A stretch of 64,000 bases of DNA, taken from assembly GCF_030708075.1 (NCBI RefSeq), contig NZ_CP117982.1, positions 682,001 through 746,000 on the forward strand. The letters are read 5' to 3'. This document shows, piece by piece, positions 1 through 9,107 of the stretch. Source of the DNA: Candidatus Epulonipiscium viviparus. GTDB lineage: Bacteria > Bacillota > Clostridia > Lachnospirales > Cellulosilyticaceae. Numbering within the stretch: the stretch's first letter is position 1; every line of letters begins with the position of its first letter. A model generated the notes under the pieces. It saw only the letters and a list, made by a program, of their open reading frames with translations. It had not been told where the DNA came from and did not search any database. The position numbers and the translations under genes were made by a program.

Positions 1-81
1 CAGATGTGGTCGTTCAATGCTATAAGCTCGGTGCTAAATGCGGAGACAGAAATTTTTGAGGGGACAGAAATACGGAAATAA
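1..81 (+). CDS. C-terminal tail of an oligopeptide-binding protein (partial)
   Basis: An open frame enters from the left edge and stops at TAA 79-81, giving 26 residues. They closely match residues about 699-724 of the next gene (the WSFNAISSVLN and TEIFEGTE stretches), so this is the end of a paralogous periplasmic-type solute-binding protein lying in tandem upstream. In this copy the protein ends two residues past the shared block, while the downstream copy continues into a long acidic repeat tail. The family assignment rests on the paralogue; the function of the missing body is inferred. Confidence 0.8.
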   Translation, partial: QMWSFNAISSVLNAETEIFEGTEIRK

Positions 82-252
82 GCTGTAAAAAATAACATGA
101 ACTTTGAGAAATACAGTTGAGTTTATTTATCAGAAATGCAGGATTCAAAAGATAAAAGTTCTAATTAACATAAAAAGGTTATGGAAATATTATGAAAATG
201 TTATAGAGAAATAAAATAATGCCTGAAAAAATGAAAAAGAAATATTTAACTC

Positions 253-280
253 TTGCATTTGTCGGATAATTGTGTATAAT
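253..280 (+). promoter_or_regulatory. Candidate promoter of the oligopeptide-binding protein gene
   Basis: TTGCAT (253-258), a 16-bp spacer and TATAAT (275-280) form a plausible sigma-A promoter in the 370-bp gap between the two binding-protein genes. The leader would be about 165 nt. Apart from the ACTATTA repeats near its end I see no other structure in the gap. Confidence 0.5.
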
Positions 281-416
281 ATAATACATGGCAGTGCATA
301 AATGTTAAATATGTGCAAAAAAAGGTTATAAATAGATTGCGAAAAAGTTTATGTTTTAGTATTGGAGGAGTTGAACTATAACTAAATAGCTTAAAGAATG
401 CGAGATAATTTGTTAA

Positions 417-437
417 ACTATTAACTATTAACTATTA
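417..437 (+). repeat. Three tandem ACTATTA heptamers before the ribosome-binding site
   Basis: Three perfect copies of ACTATTA abut the AAAGGAG ribosome-binding site at 437-443. A slip here would change leader length but not the Shine-Dalgarno to start distance, so any effect on expression is speculative. Confidence 0.6.
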
Positions 438-451
438 AAGGAGATATCGAC

Positions 452-3055
452 ATGAAAATTAGAAATTTACGTTTATATGGTGCGTTATTATTGGCAACAG
501 TAGTGGCAACAGCTTTTGTTGGCTGCGCAGAAGACGAAAGCGCTGATTCGGCGGCGGTGACTACAACTGAAGCACCTAAGGAAGAAGAATCTCAAATAGA
601 AACCAAAACAGAAACCAAAACAGAAACCAAAACAGAAACCAAAACAGAAGTAAAAGAAGAAGTAAAAACAGAAGCAAAAGAAGAAACGACCCTAGAGGTT
701 ACATATCCAACAGGCACATATAATTTTAAGTTTGCAACTCCAGATACTCGACACACATTTATGGCCGCAGCAGAAGAGTATTTGATTAACACTCAAACAG
801 GTGGTATTCCTTTATATGAAGGTGCGGGATATGGATTATATTCTAGTCGTATTCAATTACCAGTGGATGAATACGTTCCAGGACTAGGTTTTGGAGGATT
901 AAGCGATAGAACTATTTCTGCGGACGATTCTACGGTATTGATGGAAGACGGAAAGCCAGGAAAAGCTGGGGAATACACATACAGAGTTGCGTACTCTACA
1001 AACCCTCAGACTTGGAATCACTGGCTATATGAAGGATCAACAGACTCAGATTATATGGATAATTATCTCGGTTCTCTATATACATTTGAGTTTAATGCAG
1101 ATAAAACTGGCTATGAGATAAAACCGTCTATGGCTGCAGAGCTGCCTATTCCTATTAACCCAACAGTTTTGCCAAGTGGTAAAGTAATTGCAAAAACATG
1201 GCAAATTAAAATTAAAGATCAAGAGTGGATGTTTAATGAAAATGCGGACACATCAATGGTTACAGACACCAATATTAATGCTGTAGATTTTTATGAAACA
1301 TTTAAGCTTGCACTTGAAAATAAATGGATGAGAGCCGTGAGTGGTGGAGGAGACTTCTGCTCAACAGAATCTGGAATTTTAAATGCGCAAAATTTTGTAG
1401 ATGGGCTGGCTGATTGGGAAGATGTTGGAATCAAATTAATAGATGACAATACGCTGGAGTTAACATATATAGAAGACCAATCTGAGTGGAACATTAAGTA
1501 TAATTTATCTTCGTTTGTATTATCACCAGTTCATACTGAAATGTACGAAGCGTTGGGCGATAAGTATGGTACTAGCGAGACTACAATAGGCTATAGTGGG
1601 CCATTCTATGTGGATTATTATGAAAGCGACAAAATCGTAAGACTTAAGAAAAATGAGAAATTTCATAATGCAGATAAATATATGTTAACAGGCCAAAACA
1701 TCACTATCATTGCAGATACAGAGATGGCATTCGAAGAGTTTAAGGCTGGAAAATTAGATTACCGAGGATTGCCATCCACACAATATGACGAGTTCAAAAA
1801 TCATCCAGGGCTTAAAACTATTCCGGGATCCGTTGTATATAGAATCGCGATTAATGGATTAGGCACTAGAGAAGAACAAGTAAAACAATTCCCAGATGGT
1901 ACTTGGGTCCCAGAGCCTCTTCTTGCGAACCCAGACTTCAAAAAAGCAATGTATCTAGCAGTGGATAGGAAAAAACTGGCAAAAGACGTTCTAAAAACTG
2001 TGGAGCCAGCAATGTATATGTTTACTGAAGCGTATGTCGTTGAACCAGAAGAAGGTATAGCGTTCCGTAATACAGAAGCTGGAGAAAGCGTAGGAAAAAC
2101 ATTATCACCATCAACACATGGCTACAACCTTGATGCGGCGAAAGCTTCTTTTGAAAAAGCGCTCGACAAATTAGTTGCGGATGGCGTTTACAAAAATGGA
2201 GATGAAATCAAAATCGAGTTCTATTTCTTTAGTGGTTCAGAATCTCAAGCACTTATGGGAGATTATTTGAAGGGTGCATTCGAAGAAGCATTCAATAGCA
2301 AAAAGCATAACATCAAAGTAGTGGTTGATGCGATGGCAAAAGACTTCCCAGGAATCTACGACGACCATATGCAAAGTGGAGAATTCGACTTAGCGGTGGG
2401 TGCGATAGGAGGGTCACAGCTAAATGCGGCATCATACTTGGATGTATTCGCAGATGATGACCGTTCTGGATTTACATTAAACTGGGGCATCGACACCAAC
2501 GTTGCAGAAATTCCTGTTATATATACAACAGACGATGGCGAGTTGGTAAAAGAGATGTGGTCATTCAACGCTATTAGTTCTGTACTCAATACTGAAACAG
2601 AAATTTTTGAGGGAACAGAAGTGCTTAAGAAATCAGAAAAAGTTGAAAAAGTAACTGACGAAGCGGATGAAGCAACTACAGAAGAAGATGAGCCAGCGGT
2701 AGAAGAAGATGAGCCAGCGGTAGAAGAAACTGAGCCGGTAGTAGAAGAAGCTGAGCCGGTAGTAGAAGAAACTGAGCCGGTGGTAGAAGAAGCTGAGCTG
2801 GTAGTAGAAGAAGTTGCACCAGTGGTAGTAGAAGAAGCTGAGCCGGTGGTAGAAGAAGTTGCACCAGTGGTAGTAGAAGAAGCTGAGCCGGTAGTAGAAG
2901 AAGTTGCACCAGTGGTAGTAGAAGAAGCTGAGCCGGTGGTAGAAGAAGTTGCACCAGTGGTAGAAGCTGAGCCGGTAGTAGAAGAAGTTGCACCAGTGGT
3001 AGAAGCTGAGCCGGTGGTAGAAGAAGTTGCACCAGTGGTAGAAGTGAGCCGGTAG
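452..3055 (+). CDS. oppA: Oligopeptide ABC transporter substrate-binding lipoprotein with repeat tail (frame broken)
   Basis: This is an extracytoplasmic solute-binding protein family 5 (OppA/DppA type) lipoprotein that should capture peptides for the OppBCDF system encoded just downstream. The start ATG follows AAAGGAG by 8 nt. Residues 1-25 form a signal peptide with a lipobox (FVGC), so Cys25 would carry the lipid. A Lys/Glu/Thr-rich linker with TETK repeats (about 48-80) leads to the binding domain (about 85-725). From about residue 735 the protein becomes a repeat of Glu/Pro/Val units (EEAEPVVEE..APVV), unusual for this family and absent from the tandem paralogue that ends at base 81. 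The reading frame stops at 3053-3055 because one base is missing in a repeat unit near 3043. Two more single-base losses restore the frame, so the intended end is probably 3421. Confidence 0.85.
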   Translation: MKIRNLRLYGALLLATVVATAFVGCAEDESADSAAVTTTEAPKEEESQIETKTETKTETKTETKTEVKEEVKTEAKEETTLEVTYPTGTYNFKFATPDTRHTFMAAAEEYLINTQTGGIPLYEGAGYGLYSSRIQLPVDEYVPGLGFGGLSDRTISADDSTVLMEDGKPGKAGEYTYRVAYSTNPQTWNHWLYEGSTDSDYMDNYLGSLYTFEFNADKTGYEIKPSMAAELPIPINPTVLPSGKVIAKTWQIKIKDQEWMFNENADTSMVTDTNINAVDFYETFKLALENKWMRAVSGGGDFCSTESGILNAQNFVDGLADWEDVGIKLIDDNTLELTYIEDQSEWNIKYNLSSFVLSPVHTEMYEALGDKYGTSETTIGYSGPFYVDYYESDKIVRLKKNEKFHNADKYMLTGQNITIIADTEMAFEEFKAGKLDYRGLPSTQYDEFKNHPGLKTIPGSVVYRIAINGLGTREEQVKQFPDGTWVPEPLLANPDFKKAMYLAVDRKKLAKDVLKTVEPAMYMFTEAYVVEPEEGIAFRNTEAGESVGKTLSPSTHGYNLDAAKASFEKALDKLVADGVYKNGDEIKIEFYFFSGSESQALMGDYLKGAFEEAFNSKKHNIKVVVDAMAKDFPGIYDDHMQSGEFDLAVGAIGGSQLNAASYLDVFADDDRSGFTLNWGIDTNVAEIPVIYTTDDGELVKEMWSFNAISSVLNTETEIFEGTEVLKKSEKVEKVTDEADEATTEEDEPAVEEDEPAVEETEPVVEEAEPVVEETEPVVEEAELVVEEVAPVVVEEAEPVVEEVAPVVVEEAEPVVEEVAPVVVEEAEPVVEEVAPVVEAEPVVEEVAPVVEAEPVVEEVAPVVEVSR

Positions 3056-3280
3056 TAGAAGAAGTTACACCAGTGGTAGAAGCTGAGCCGGTGGTAGAAG
3101 AAGTGCACCAGTGGTAGAAGTGAGCCGGTAGTAGAAGAAGTTACACCAGTGGTAGAAGAAGCTGAGCCGGTAGTAGAAGAAGTTACACCAGTGGTAGAAG
3201 TTGAGCCGGTAGTAGAAGAAGTTACACCAGTGGTAGAAGCTGAGCCGGTGGTAGAAGAAGCTGCACCAGTGGCGGAAGAA
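2683..3280 (+). repeat. Coding tandem repeat, 39-45 bp units (Glu/Pro/Val)
   Basis: Units of roughly 39-45 bp encode variants of EAEPVVEEVAPVV. Compared with intact units there are single-base deletions near 3043 (gaag-tgag), 3103 (gaagt-gcacc) and 3120 (gaag-tgag). Their sum is three bases, so the original frame returns after the third. The region is open on the reverse strand too, which is a by-product of the composition. Confidence 0.85.
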
Positions 3281-3421
3281 TCAGAAGTAGTAGAATGGGA
3301 TACTGACGTTGTGCCAGAAAAAGTAGAGAATGTTGATGAAAAAACAGGACCAGTGGTAGTTATTATAGATGCGGAGCTTGTTGACAAAGCAACTCCAGCT
3401 GAAGCAACGGAGGAGGAATAG
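3149..3421 (+). pseudogene. Distal end of the binding-protein tail, in the original frame
   Basis: This stretch is in the same frame as the gene that starts at 452. It continues the Glu/Pro/Val repeat, then leaves it for a unique acidic end (about 45 residues, ending ATEEE) and stops at TAA. There is no ribosome-binding site at its first ATG, so it is not an independent gene. It is either the disconnected C-terminus of a frameshifted protein or, if the three single-base gaps are errors, the true end of a protein of about 990 residues. Confidence 0.7.
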
Positions 3422-3672
3422 AAAAATAAGGTAGCAACAACAAAAGATGAGCCTACGATATAAACTACGAGAGAGGTGAAAGTTACAGATGAAGAAGATG
3501 CTATTGCGCAAGAGTTCGTTCCGAGGTAAGAGTAAGTTGCGATAGTAGTAAAGTGAAATATTTGTGATAAATGAAACTGATGCCGAAGACAAAAAATATG
3601 ACAAGTGAAAATAGCGGCGAGGTAATTTATAACACAGAATGCTCGGTCACAATTGTGAAATACGATGCATGA
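3422..3672 (+). other. Degenerate coding-like remnant
   Basis: Short stretches read like further acidic tail sequence (for example a segment with VKVTDEEDA near 3478-3530), but stop codons interrupt every frame and no start or ribosome-binding site fits. It may be a decayed end of a longer binding-protein tail. Confidence 0.4.
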
Positions 3673-3673
3673 T

Positions 3674-3708
3674 GGGCCGAGAACTCTATGTTCTTGGCTC
3701 TTTTTTTT
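3674..3708 (+). terminator. Rho-independent terminator after the binding-protein gene
   Basis: An 11-bp stem (3674-3684 with 3690-3700, two G.U pairs), a 5-nt loop and eight T residues. It separates the binding protein from the permease genes, so much of the transcript may end here and leave binding protein in excess over permease, as is common in such operons. Confidence 0.85.
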
Positions 3709-3733
3709 AGATAGATGAAAGGAAGTGATGTCA

Positions 3734-4810
3734 ATGGCTAGGTATATTGCAACTCGTATAGCTTGGATTTTTGTGATGTTATTTGCAATATTATCGATGA
3801 ACTTTGTATTATTTAAGTTGGCCCCAGCGTATCCGCCAACTACAGAGGATGAGAAAACTGCATATTATAACAAGCAAGTATCGGATGGCTATATGGAAGT
3901 TACGTTGGTAAGTGATCAAGAGGAAATGGAAGAAATTCGTTACCAAATGTCAACTGCAACGACTGTTAGAAATTCTTATTATGAAGATAAAGGCGATTTT
4001 ATTCGTGCGTATTTGCAGGTGCCTATTAGTGAGCAGTATTTTAACTGGATGGGCAATGTAATTTTTCGTCTAGATTTTGGACAGTCTACGCGCGTTGAAG
4101 TTGGTAGACCGGTATTTGATATAATTAAGGATCGTATGGCAACTACATTGACTATCAATATTATTGCATTATTTTTCTACACCCCGATTGGATTGGGCTT
4201 GGGGATATGGGCGGCATTAAAAAAGAATAAGCTAGCAGATAATGTGATTTCGTTTATGGTTATGATAATGATTTCGATACCGAGTTTTGTAATTATGGTT
4301 ATGCTAGTTATGATTTTTGGATATGGACTGGATTGGGTACCAACAATATTTCCGCCAAAAGACGCAGAGATCATGTTGCGAATTCGTGGGTACATATTGC
4401 CAGTACTTGCCATGACATTTGGGCCTATTGCAGGGTTAACTCGTACTACAAGAGCGGAGTTGACCGAAGTATTAACGTCGGAGTATTTGTTACTAGCAAG
4501 AACAAAGGGACTTACAAGAAAGCAGTCTGTAATAAGACATGCATTGAGAAATTCGCTTGTGCCATTGGTACCAGGAATTATTGGGTCGTTTGCGGGGCTT
4601 TTGTCTGGCTCGGTAATTATAGAACAAATATATTCAGTGCCAGGAACAGGAACTATATTTCTTCGCGCATTAACTAAGAATGCATATGACTATAATTTGT
4701 TGTTAGCATCTACAGCGTTTTATACTTGCATTGGACTCTCTGCAGTGCTAATTGTCGACCTAACGTATGGACTTATTGATCCTAGAATTAGAATGGGAGG
4801 TGTCAGATAG
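3734..4810 (+). CDS. oppB: Oligopeptide ABC transporter permease, OppB type
   Basis: Inner-membrane permease of the peptide importer. The ATG at 3734 is preferred over upstream GTG 3725 and ATG 3728 because AAAGGAAG at 3717-3724 is then about 9 nt away. The protein (358 residues) has a first membrane helix at about 8-30 and then an unusually long extracytoplasmic segment (about 31-125) before the BPD_transp_1 core. The ATPase-contacting EAA loop is visible (SEYLLLARTKGL), followed by the typical VPGTGTIFLRAL end. The stop directly abuts the next start, indicating translational coupling with the second permease. Confidence 0.9.
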   Translation: MARYIATRIAWIFVMLFAILSMNFVLFKLAPAYPPTTEDEKTAYYNKQVSDGYMEVTLVSDQEEMEEIRYQMSTATTVRNSYYEDKGDFIRAYLQVPISEQYFNWMGNVIFRLDFGQSTRVEVGRPVFDIIKDRMATTLTINIIALFFYTPIGLGLGIWAALKKNKLADNVISFMVMIMISIPSFVIMVMLVMIFGYGLDWVPTIFPPKDAEIMLRIRGYILPVLAMTFGPIAGLTRTTRAELTEVLTSEYLLLARTKGLTRKQSVIRHALRNSLVPLVPGIIGSFAGLLSGSVIIEQIYSVPGTGTIFLRALTKNAYDYNLLLASTAFYTCIGLSAVLIVDLTYGLIDPRIRMGGVR

Positions 4811-6670
4811 ATGGAAAACAGAAAAATAGAGCAAGATAAATTTAAGTTTATTCAAAAAGATGAAAAAATCTATGATCAAAAGATAGAAGGAAAGCCAGTC
4901 TCTTCTATGAAAGATGTTATGATTCGTTTTGCAAAGAATAAGACTAATGTTGTTGCGACTTTTATTTTGCTATTTATTGTGTTGTGTTCGATGTTTATGC
5001 CAGCTTTGACAGGAAAAGAGTATGTGAAGCTGAATGAAAAACTAGCGTTTTTGCCTCCTAGAATACCAGTAATTGAAAAGCTTGGGGTGATGGATGGAAC
5101 TGTGTTGGTAGAGAATAAGCCAATTGACCCATCGACCTATGATGAACAAACCGGCTTATATTTGCCAACTGGGTATAATCCTAAGGCAGTGGAGATGGAT
5201 ACCCTCAAAAATGATGTGGTGATGAGCACCGAGAAATCTGCAATTGTAACCGGTGGACAGTCTGTTATGAGGTTAGATTATGACTCTACAGAAATGACCG
5301 TGGAATCGAAAGATTATTTGGTGTTTACGAAAGCGAGCAATCCGAAACTTGCTATAAATCTATATGAATTGACAGGTGACGCGGCAGTAGAAGTGCTATT
5401 GCAAACCAAACCAGGAACTTATGAAGTGATAGCAACTCTAAATGAAGCCGGATTACATGAACTGGAATTATATAAATTGAAGCCAGAAATTTTTGGAGAT
5501 ATATTTTCTAAGTTGAGATTGCGAATGACAGGAGGTGGACTTTCTTCTGCAGCTATGATTGAGAGTGTAAAAGTGATAGAGAGCTCTAGTGAGGCACCTG
5601 TTTTTGAAAATTCTGGATACGCATTATCGTTGTATCCTATAGTAGATGGTGCCGGAAGCTATGTTCGTCAAAACGGAGAAATGATTGTGGCAACATTTAG
5701 ATATAATAGATACATTGCCGCATTTGATTTAACCCATGAAATAGCATTTTCATCTGAGGAGTATGATAAATTGGTAGCGCAGTGGGGAGTAGAACCTATT
5801 CCGAACCCTGATAATCCCGATGGATGGTTTTTTGAAGAAGGATTTCCGATTAGAGAAGTTGTTAAAAAGAATGATGTTATTGTGATTGATGACAAAGAAT
5901 ATTTTTCGTATGAAGTGTATTTGGATTATCAGGCATATTTAGGATATGAGGAGCTGCCATACTTTTGGTTTGGAACGAGCGCCGCGGGTCGCGACTTATT
6001 TTCGTTGATATGGGTAGGTCTTAGAACGTCATTGCTTATGGGTGTAGTAACAACAATTATCAACGTGATAGTGGGAGTAATCTACGGCGCAATTGCAGGA
6101 TATTACGGTGGCACAGCTGACTTGTTGATGCAGCGTTTTGCGGAGCTAATGGGACGATTGCCATGGCTTGTGGTGCTATCTATTTTGGTTGTTTTGATGG
6201 ACCCAGGAATCACAACGCTATTTTTGATATTGATAATTAATGGTTGGGTAGGATTCCAGTCAGTAACGAGGATGCAGTTTTATAGATATAAGGGCAGAGA
6301 GTATGTCCTCGCATCTAGAACTATGGGAGCCAAAGATAGGCGTTTAATTTTTAGACACATATTACCGAACGGAATTGGAACAATAATAACAGCAAGTGTT
6401 TTGTCAATACCTTCAGTTATTTTCCTAGAAGCATCGTTATCATATTTGGGTTATGGAATTGGACATGGGCAGTCGTTTAATATTTTGGGAATGCATTTTA
6501 CAGGCGTGTCTATCGGTGTGTTGCTTTCTGATGCGCGAGCGTTTTTGCAAATGTATCCATACCTAACAATATTCCCATCTGTAATTATATCGATACTTAT
6601 GATTACGTTTAATATGTTTGGAAATGCACTAAGAGACGCATTTAATCCATCTTTAAGGGGGGTTGAATAA
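4811..6670 (+). CDS. oppC: Oligopeptide ABC transporter permease, OppC type, with large insertion
   Basis: Second permease of the peptide importer. At 619 residues it is about twice the usual OppC length. Helix 1 (about 48-68) is followed by an extracytoplasmic insertion of some 320 residues (about 75-395), rich in beta-type sequence, before the conserved GTSAAGRDLFS motif and the BPD_transp_1 domain with its EAA loop (REYVLASRTMGAKD). The insertion could contact the binding protein or substrate; that is inference. It starts immediately after the oppB stop and ends next to the oppD start. No frameshift is seen and the insertion is fully open. Confidence 0.9.
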   Translation: MENRKIEQDKFKFIQKDEKIYDQKIEGKPVSSMKDVMIRFAKNKTNVVATFILLFIVLCSMFMPALTGKEYVKLNEKLAFLPPRIPVIEKLGVMDGTVLVENKPIDPSTYDEQTGLYLPTGYNPKAVEMDTLKNDVVMSTEKSAIVTGGQSVMRLDYDSTEMTVESKDYLVFTKASNPKLAINLYELTGDAAVEVLLQTKPGTYEVIATLNEAGLHELELYKLKPEIFGDIFSKLRLRMTGGGLSSAAMIESVKVIESSSEAPVFENSGYALSLYPIVDGAGSYVRQNGEMIVATFRYNRYIAAFDLTHEIAFSSEEYDKLVAQWGVEPIPNPDNPDGWFFEEGFPIREVVKKNDVIVIDDKEYFSYEVYLDYQAYLGYEELPYFWFGTSAAGRDLFSLIWVGLRTSLLMGVVTTIINVIVGVIYGAIAGYYGGTADLLMQRFAELMGRLPWLVVLSILVVLMDPGITTLFLILIINGWVGFQSVTRMQFYRYKGREYVLASRTMGAKDRRLIFRHILPNGIGTIITASVLSIPSVIFLEASLSYLGYGIGHGQSFNILGMHFTGVSIGVLLSDARAFLQMYPYLTIFPSVIISILMITFNMFGNALRDAFNPSLRGVE

Positions 6671-8047
6671 ATGGCAAAGTTAAAAGTAGAAAATTTATCA
6701 ATTTCGTTTAAGACTATTTCTGGTGATGTTCAAGCAGTTCGAGATATCAACTTTGAACTGGAAGAGGGAGAAACTTTAGCGATCGTTGGAGAATCGGGAT
6801 CTGGAAAGTCTGTTACAACCAGAGCCGTGATGGGGATATTAGCAGGAAATGCACGAATTATGAGCGGGTCTATTATGTATGACGGAGAAGACTTGCTTAA
6901 GATTACAGAAGAAGAGTATCAAAACATTCGCGGCAAGAAGATTGGTATGATTTACCAGGATCCGCTCTCTAGTTTAAATCCTATTATGAAAATTGGAAAG
7001 CAAATTACAGAAGGTTTGATTCTAAATGGGGATCATATTAAAAACCGTACGGAGCAAATTTGTCATATGGAGCGCGTGAGATATTTTACAGTAAAGCGCG
7101 AGATGCAGTTGCTAAAAGAAGAGAAGAAGAAAAACAAGAGTGCGATAGAAAAACTGAAACCAAGACTTGAAGAAACAAAGAAGATAATGGAAGCGGCAGA
7201 AGCGGCAGCCAAAGTTAGGGCATTGGATGAATATAAGGCCGATATCAATAAAATGAAAAAAGAGTTGGCTGCAATATCTAAAAATCCCGATAAGTTAGAT
7301 AAGCAAGAGCTTCGTAAGCAGATAGAACAAAAAAAAGATGCTATTGCAAGTCGAAGACGTGTAACCAAAAAAGAAGCAAAGGCGCGCGCACTAGAAGTTA
7401 TGAGAGAAGTTGGGATTCCGGAGCCCGAAAAGCGTTTTAATCAATATCCATTTCAATTTTCGGGAGGGATGCGCCAACGCATAGTTATTGCAATAGTATT
7501 GACGCAAAACCCTGACATTTTAATATGCGATGAGCCAACAACAGCATTGGACGTTACAATTCAATCGCAAATACTGGAGCTTATAGAAAAACTTAAAGAA
7601 AAGCATAATCTGACAGTAATATTTATTACGCATGACTTGGGTGTCGTGGCAAATATAGCGGACAGAATCGCTGTTATGTATGCAGGTAAAATCCAAGAAA
7701 TAGGAGGAGTAGAAGATATCTTTTATAATCCGCAGCATCCATATACTTGGGCAATGCTAGGATCAATGCCAGACCTAACATCCAAAGACCGCCTACTTAC
7801 AATTCCGGGTACACCGCCAGATATGAGATTTCCTCCAAAGGGAGATGCGTTTGCGTTAAGGAGTGAGTATGCGATGGCAATAGACTTAGAAGAGCAACCG
7901 CCGATGTTTAAAGTGTCCGATACTCACTATGCGGCGACGTGGCTACTGCACCCAGACTGTCCAAAAGTTGAGAGGCCTACTATCCTTGATGAGAGAATCG
8001 AACGCATGAGCAAAATGTATGGTGAGGAGGGAAATGATGGAAAATAA
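6671..8047 (+). CDS. oppD: Oligopeptide ABC transporter ATPase, OppD type
   Basis: Cytoplasmic ATPase of the importer. Walker A GESGSGKS lies at about residues 40-47, the Q-loop at YQDPLSSLNP, the signature at FSGGMRQR, and Walker B plus D-loop at ICDEPTTALD. Between Q-loop and signature is an extra Lys/Glu-rich segment of roughly 100 residues (about 130-235) that looks like a coiled coil and explains the length (458 against about 330-350 usually). The end carries the oligopeptide-transporter C-terminal region. Its 3' end overlaps the start of oppF. Confidence 0.92.
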   Translation: MAKLKVENLSISFKTISGDVQAVRDINFELEEGETLAIVGESGSGKSVTTRAVMGILAGNARIMSGSIMYDGEDLLKITEEEYQNIRGKKIGMIYQDPLSSLNPIMKIGKQITEGLILNGDHIKNRTEQICHMERVRYFTVKREMQLLKEEKKKNKSAIEKLKPRLEETKKIMEAAEAAAKVRALDEYKADINKMKKELAAISKNPDKLDKQELRKQIEQKKDAIASRRRVTKKEAKARALEVMREVGIPEPEKRFNQYPFQFSGGMRQRIVIAIVLTQNPDILICDEPTTALDVTIQSQILELIEKLKEKHNLTVIFITHDLGVVANIADRIAVMYAGKIQEIGGVEDIFYNPQHPYTWAMLGSMPDLTSKDRLLTIPGTPPDMRFPPKGDAFALRSEYAMAIDLEEQPPMFKVSDTHYAATWLLHPDCPKVERPTILDERIERMSKMYGEEGNDGK

Positions 8048-9107
8048 AGAGCCGATAATATCAATTCAAGACCTTAAGGTGCATTTTAAATCTGGAAGAG
8101 GAAAGCAGCAGTTGGTGGTTAAAGCTGTGGATGGCATTAGCTTTGAGATTTATAAGGGAGAAATTTTTGGGTTGGTTGGAGAGTCAGGTTGCGGAAAGAC
8201 TACAACTGGAAGAACACTGATTCGCCTGAACGATGCCACTGCGGGAAAAGTAGAGTTTTTGGGACAGTCGATAGTGGAAGGAACAGAGTTTAATGAAATT
8301 AATATTAAATCTGCAAAGAAGTCGCTAAAAAAGAGTAAAACTGAATCGGAGAAAACATTTATTAAGAATGTGATAAAAGAAGAAAAAGAAGAGATAGAGC
8401 GTAAGAAGAAAATTAACACCCATATTGATAGGGCTCTGATGCAGAATATGCAGATGATTTTTCAGGATCCGATAGCCTCGCTAGACCCGCGAATGACAGT
8501 AAAAGAAATTATAGCAGAAGGCTTGAGAATTATGGGCGAAAAAAAGGATGCGGTGATTACGCAAAAAGTCAATGAGATGCTAGAAGTCGTGGGGCTGGTG
8601 CCAGAGCACGGCAATAGGTATCCGCATGAGTTTAGCGGGGGGCAAAGGCAGCGAATCGGTATAGCAAGAGCGTTGGTGCTAAATCCAAAATTTTTGATAG
8701 CAGATGAGCCGATCTCCGCATTGGACGTATCAATACAAGCGCAAATAATCAACTTGCTAAACGATTTGCGTCATGAATTTGACTTAACAATAATGTTTAT
8801 TGCGCACGACCTGTCTGTAGTAAAATACTTTAGCGACAGAATAGGAGTAATGTATATGGGCAACTTGGTGGAGCTTGCAGAATCTGATGAGTTGTTTGCA
8901 AACCCGATTCATCCGTATACAAAATCATTATTATCAGCAGTGCCATTACCAGACCCGCGCTACGAGAAAAAGAGGACTCGAATAGTATATAACCCAGAAG
9001 AAGCACACAACTATGCAGACGAAAAGCCGACTATGCATGAGATAAAACCGGGGCATTTTGTGCTTGCAAATACCGAAGAAATAGAAAGATATACCAGTGA
9101 GCAATAA
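8037..9107 (+). CDS. oppF: Oligopeptide ABC transporter ATPase, OppF type
   Basis: Second ATPase of the importer. An ATG exists at 8019, but the GAGGAGGG at 8024-8031 points to ATG 8037 (5-nt spacing; 8034 is also possible), which overlaps the oppD end by 11 bp. Motifs are Walker A GESGCGKT, signature FSGGQRQR and Walker B IADEPISALD. As in OppD there is a charged, probably coiled-coil insertion (about residues 85-130) ahead of the Q-loop FQDP. Matching insertions in both ATPases suggest they pair. Confidence 0.92.
   Translation: MENKEPIISIQDLKVHFKSGRGKQQLVVKAVDGISFEIYKGEIFGLVGESGCGKTTTGRTLIRLNDATAGKVEFLGQSIVEGTEFNEINIKSAKKSLKKSKTESEKTFIKNVIKEEKEEIERKKKINTHIDRALMQNMQMIFQDPIASLDPRMTVKEIIAEGLRIMGEKKDAVITQKVNEMLEVVGLVPEHGNRYPHEFSGGQRQRIGIARALVLNPKFLIADEPISALDVSIQAQIINLLNDLRHEFDLTIMFIAHDLSVVKYFSDRIGVMYMGNLVELAESDELFANPIHPYTKSLLSAVPLPDPRYEKKRTRIVYNPEEAHNYADEKPTMHEIKPGHFVLANTEEIERYTSEQ

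Noticed and set aside
2356-3387. Long reverse-strand frames over the binding-protein repeat tail
   Set aside because: They are Ser/Thr- or Leu-rich mirror frames of the GAA/GTA/CCG repeat, with no ribosome-binding site and the gene on the plus strand well supported.
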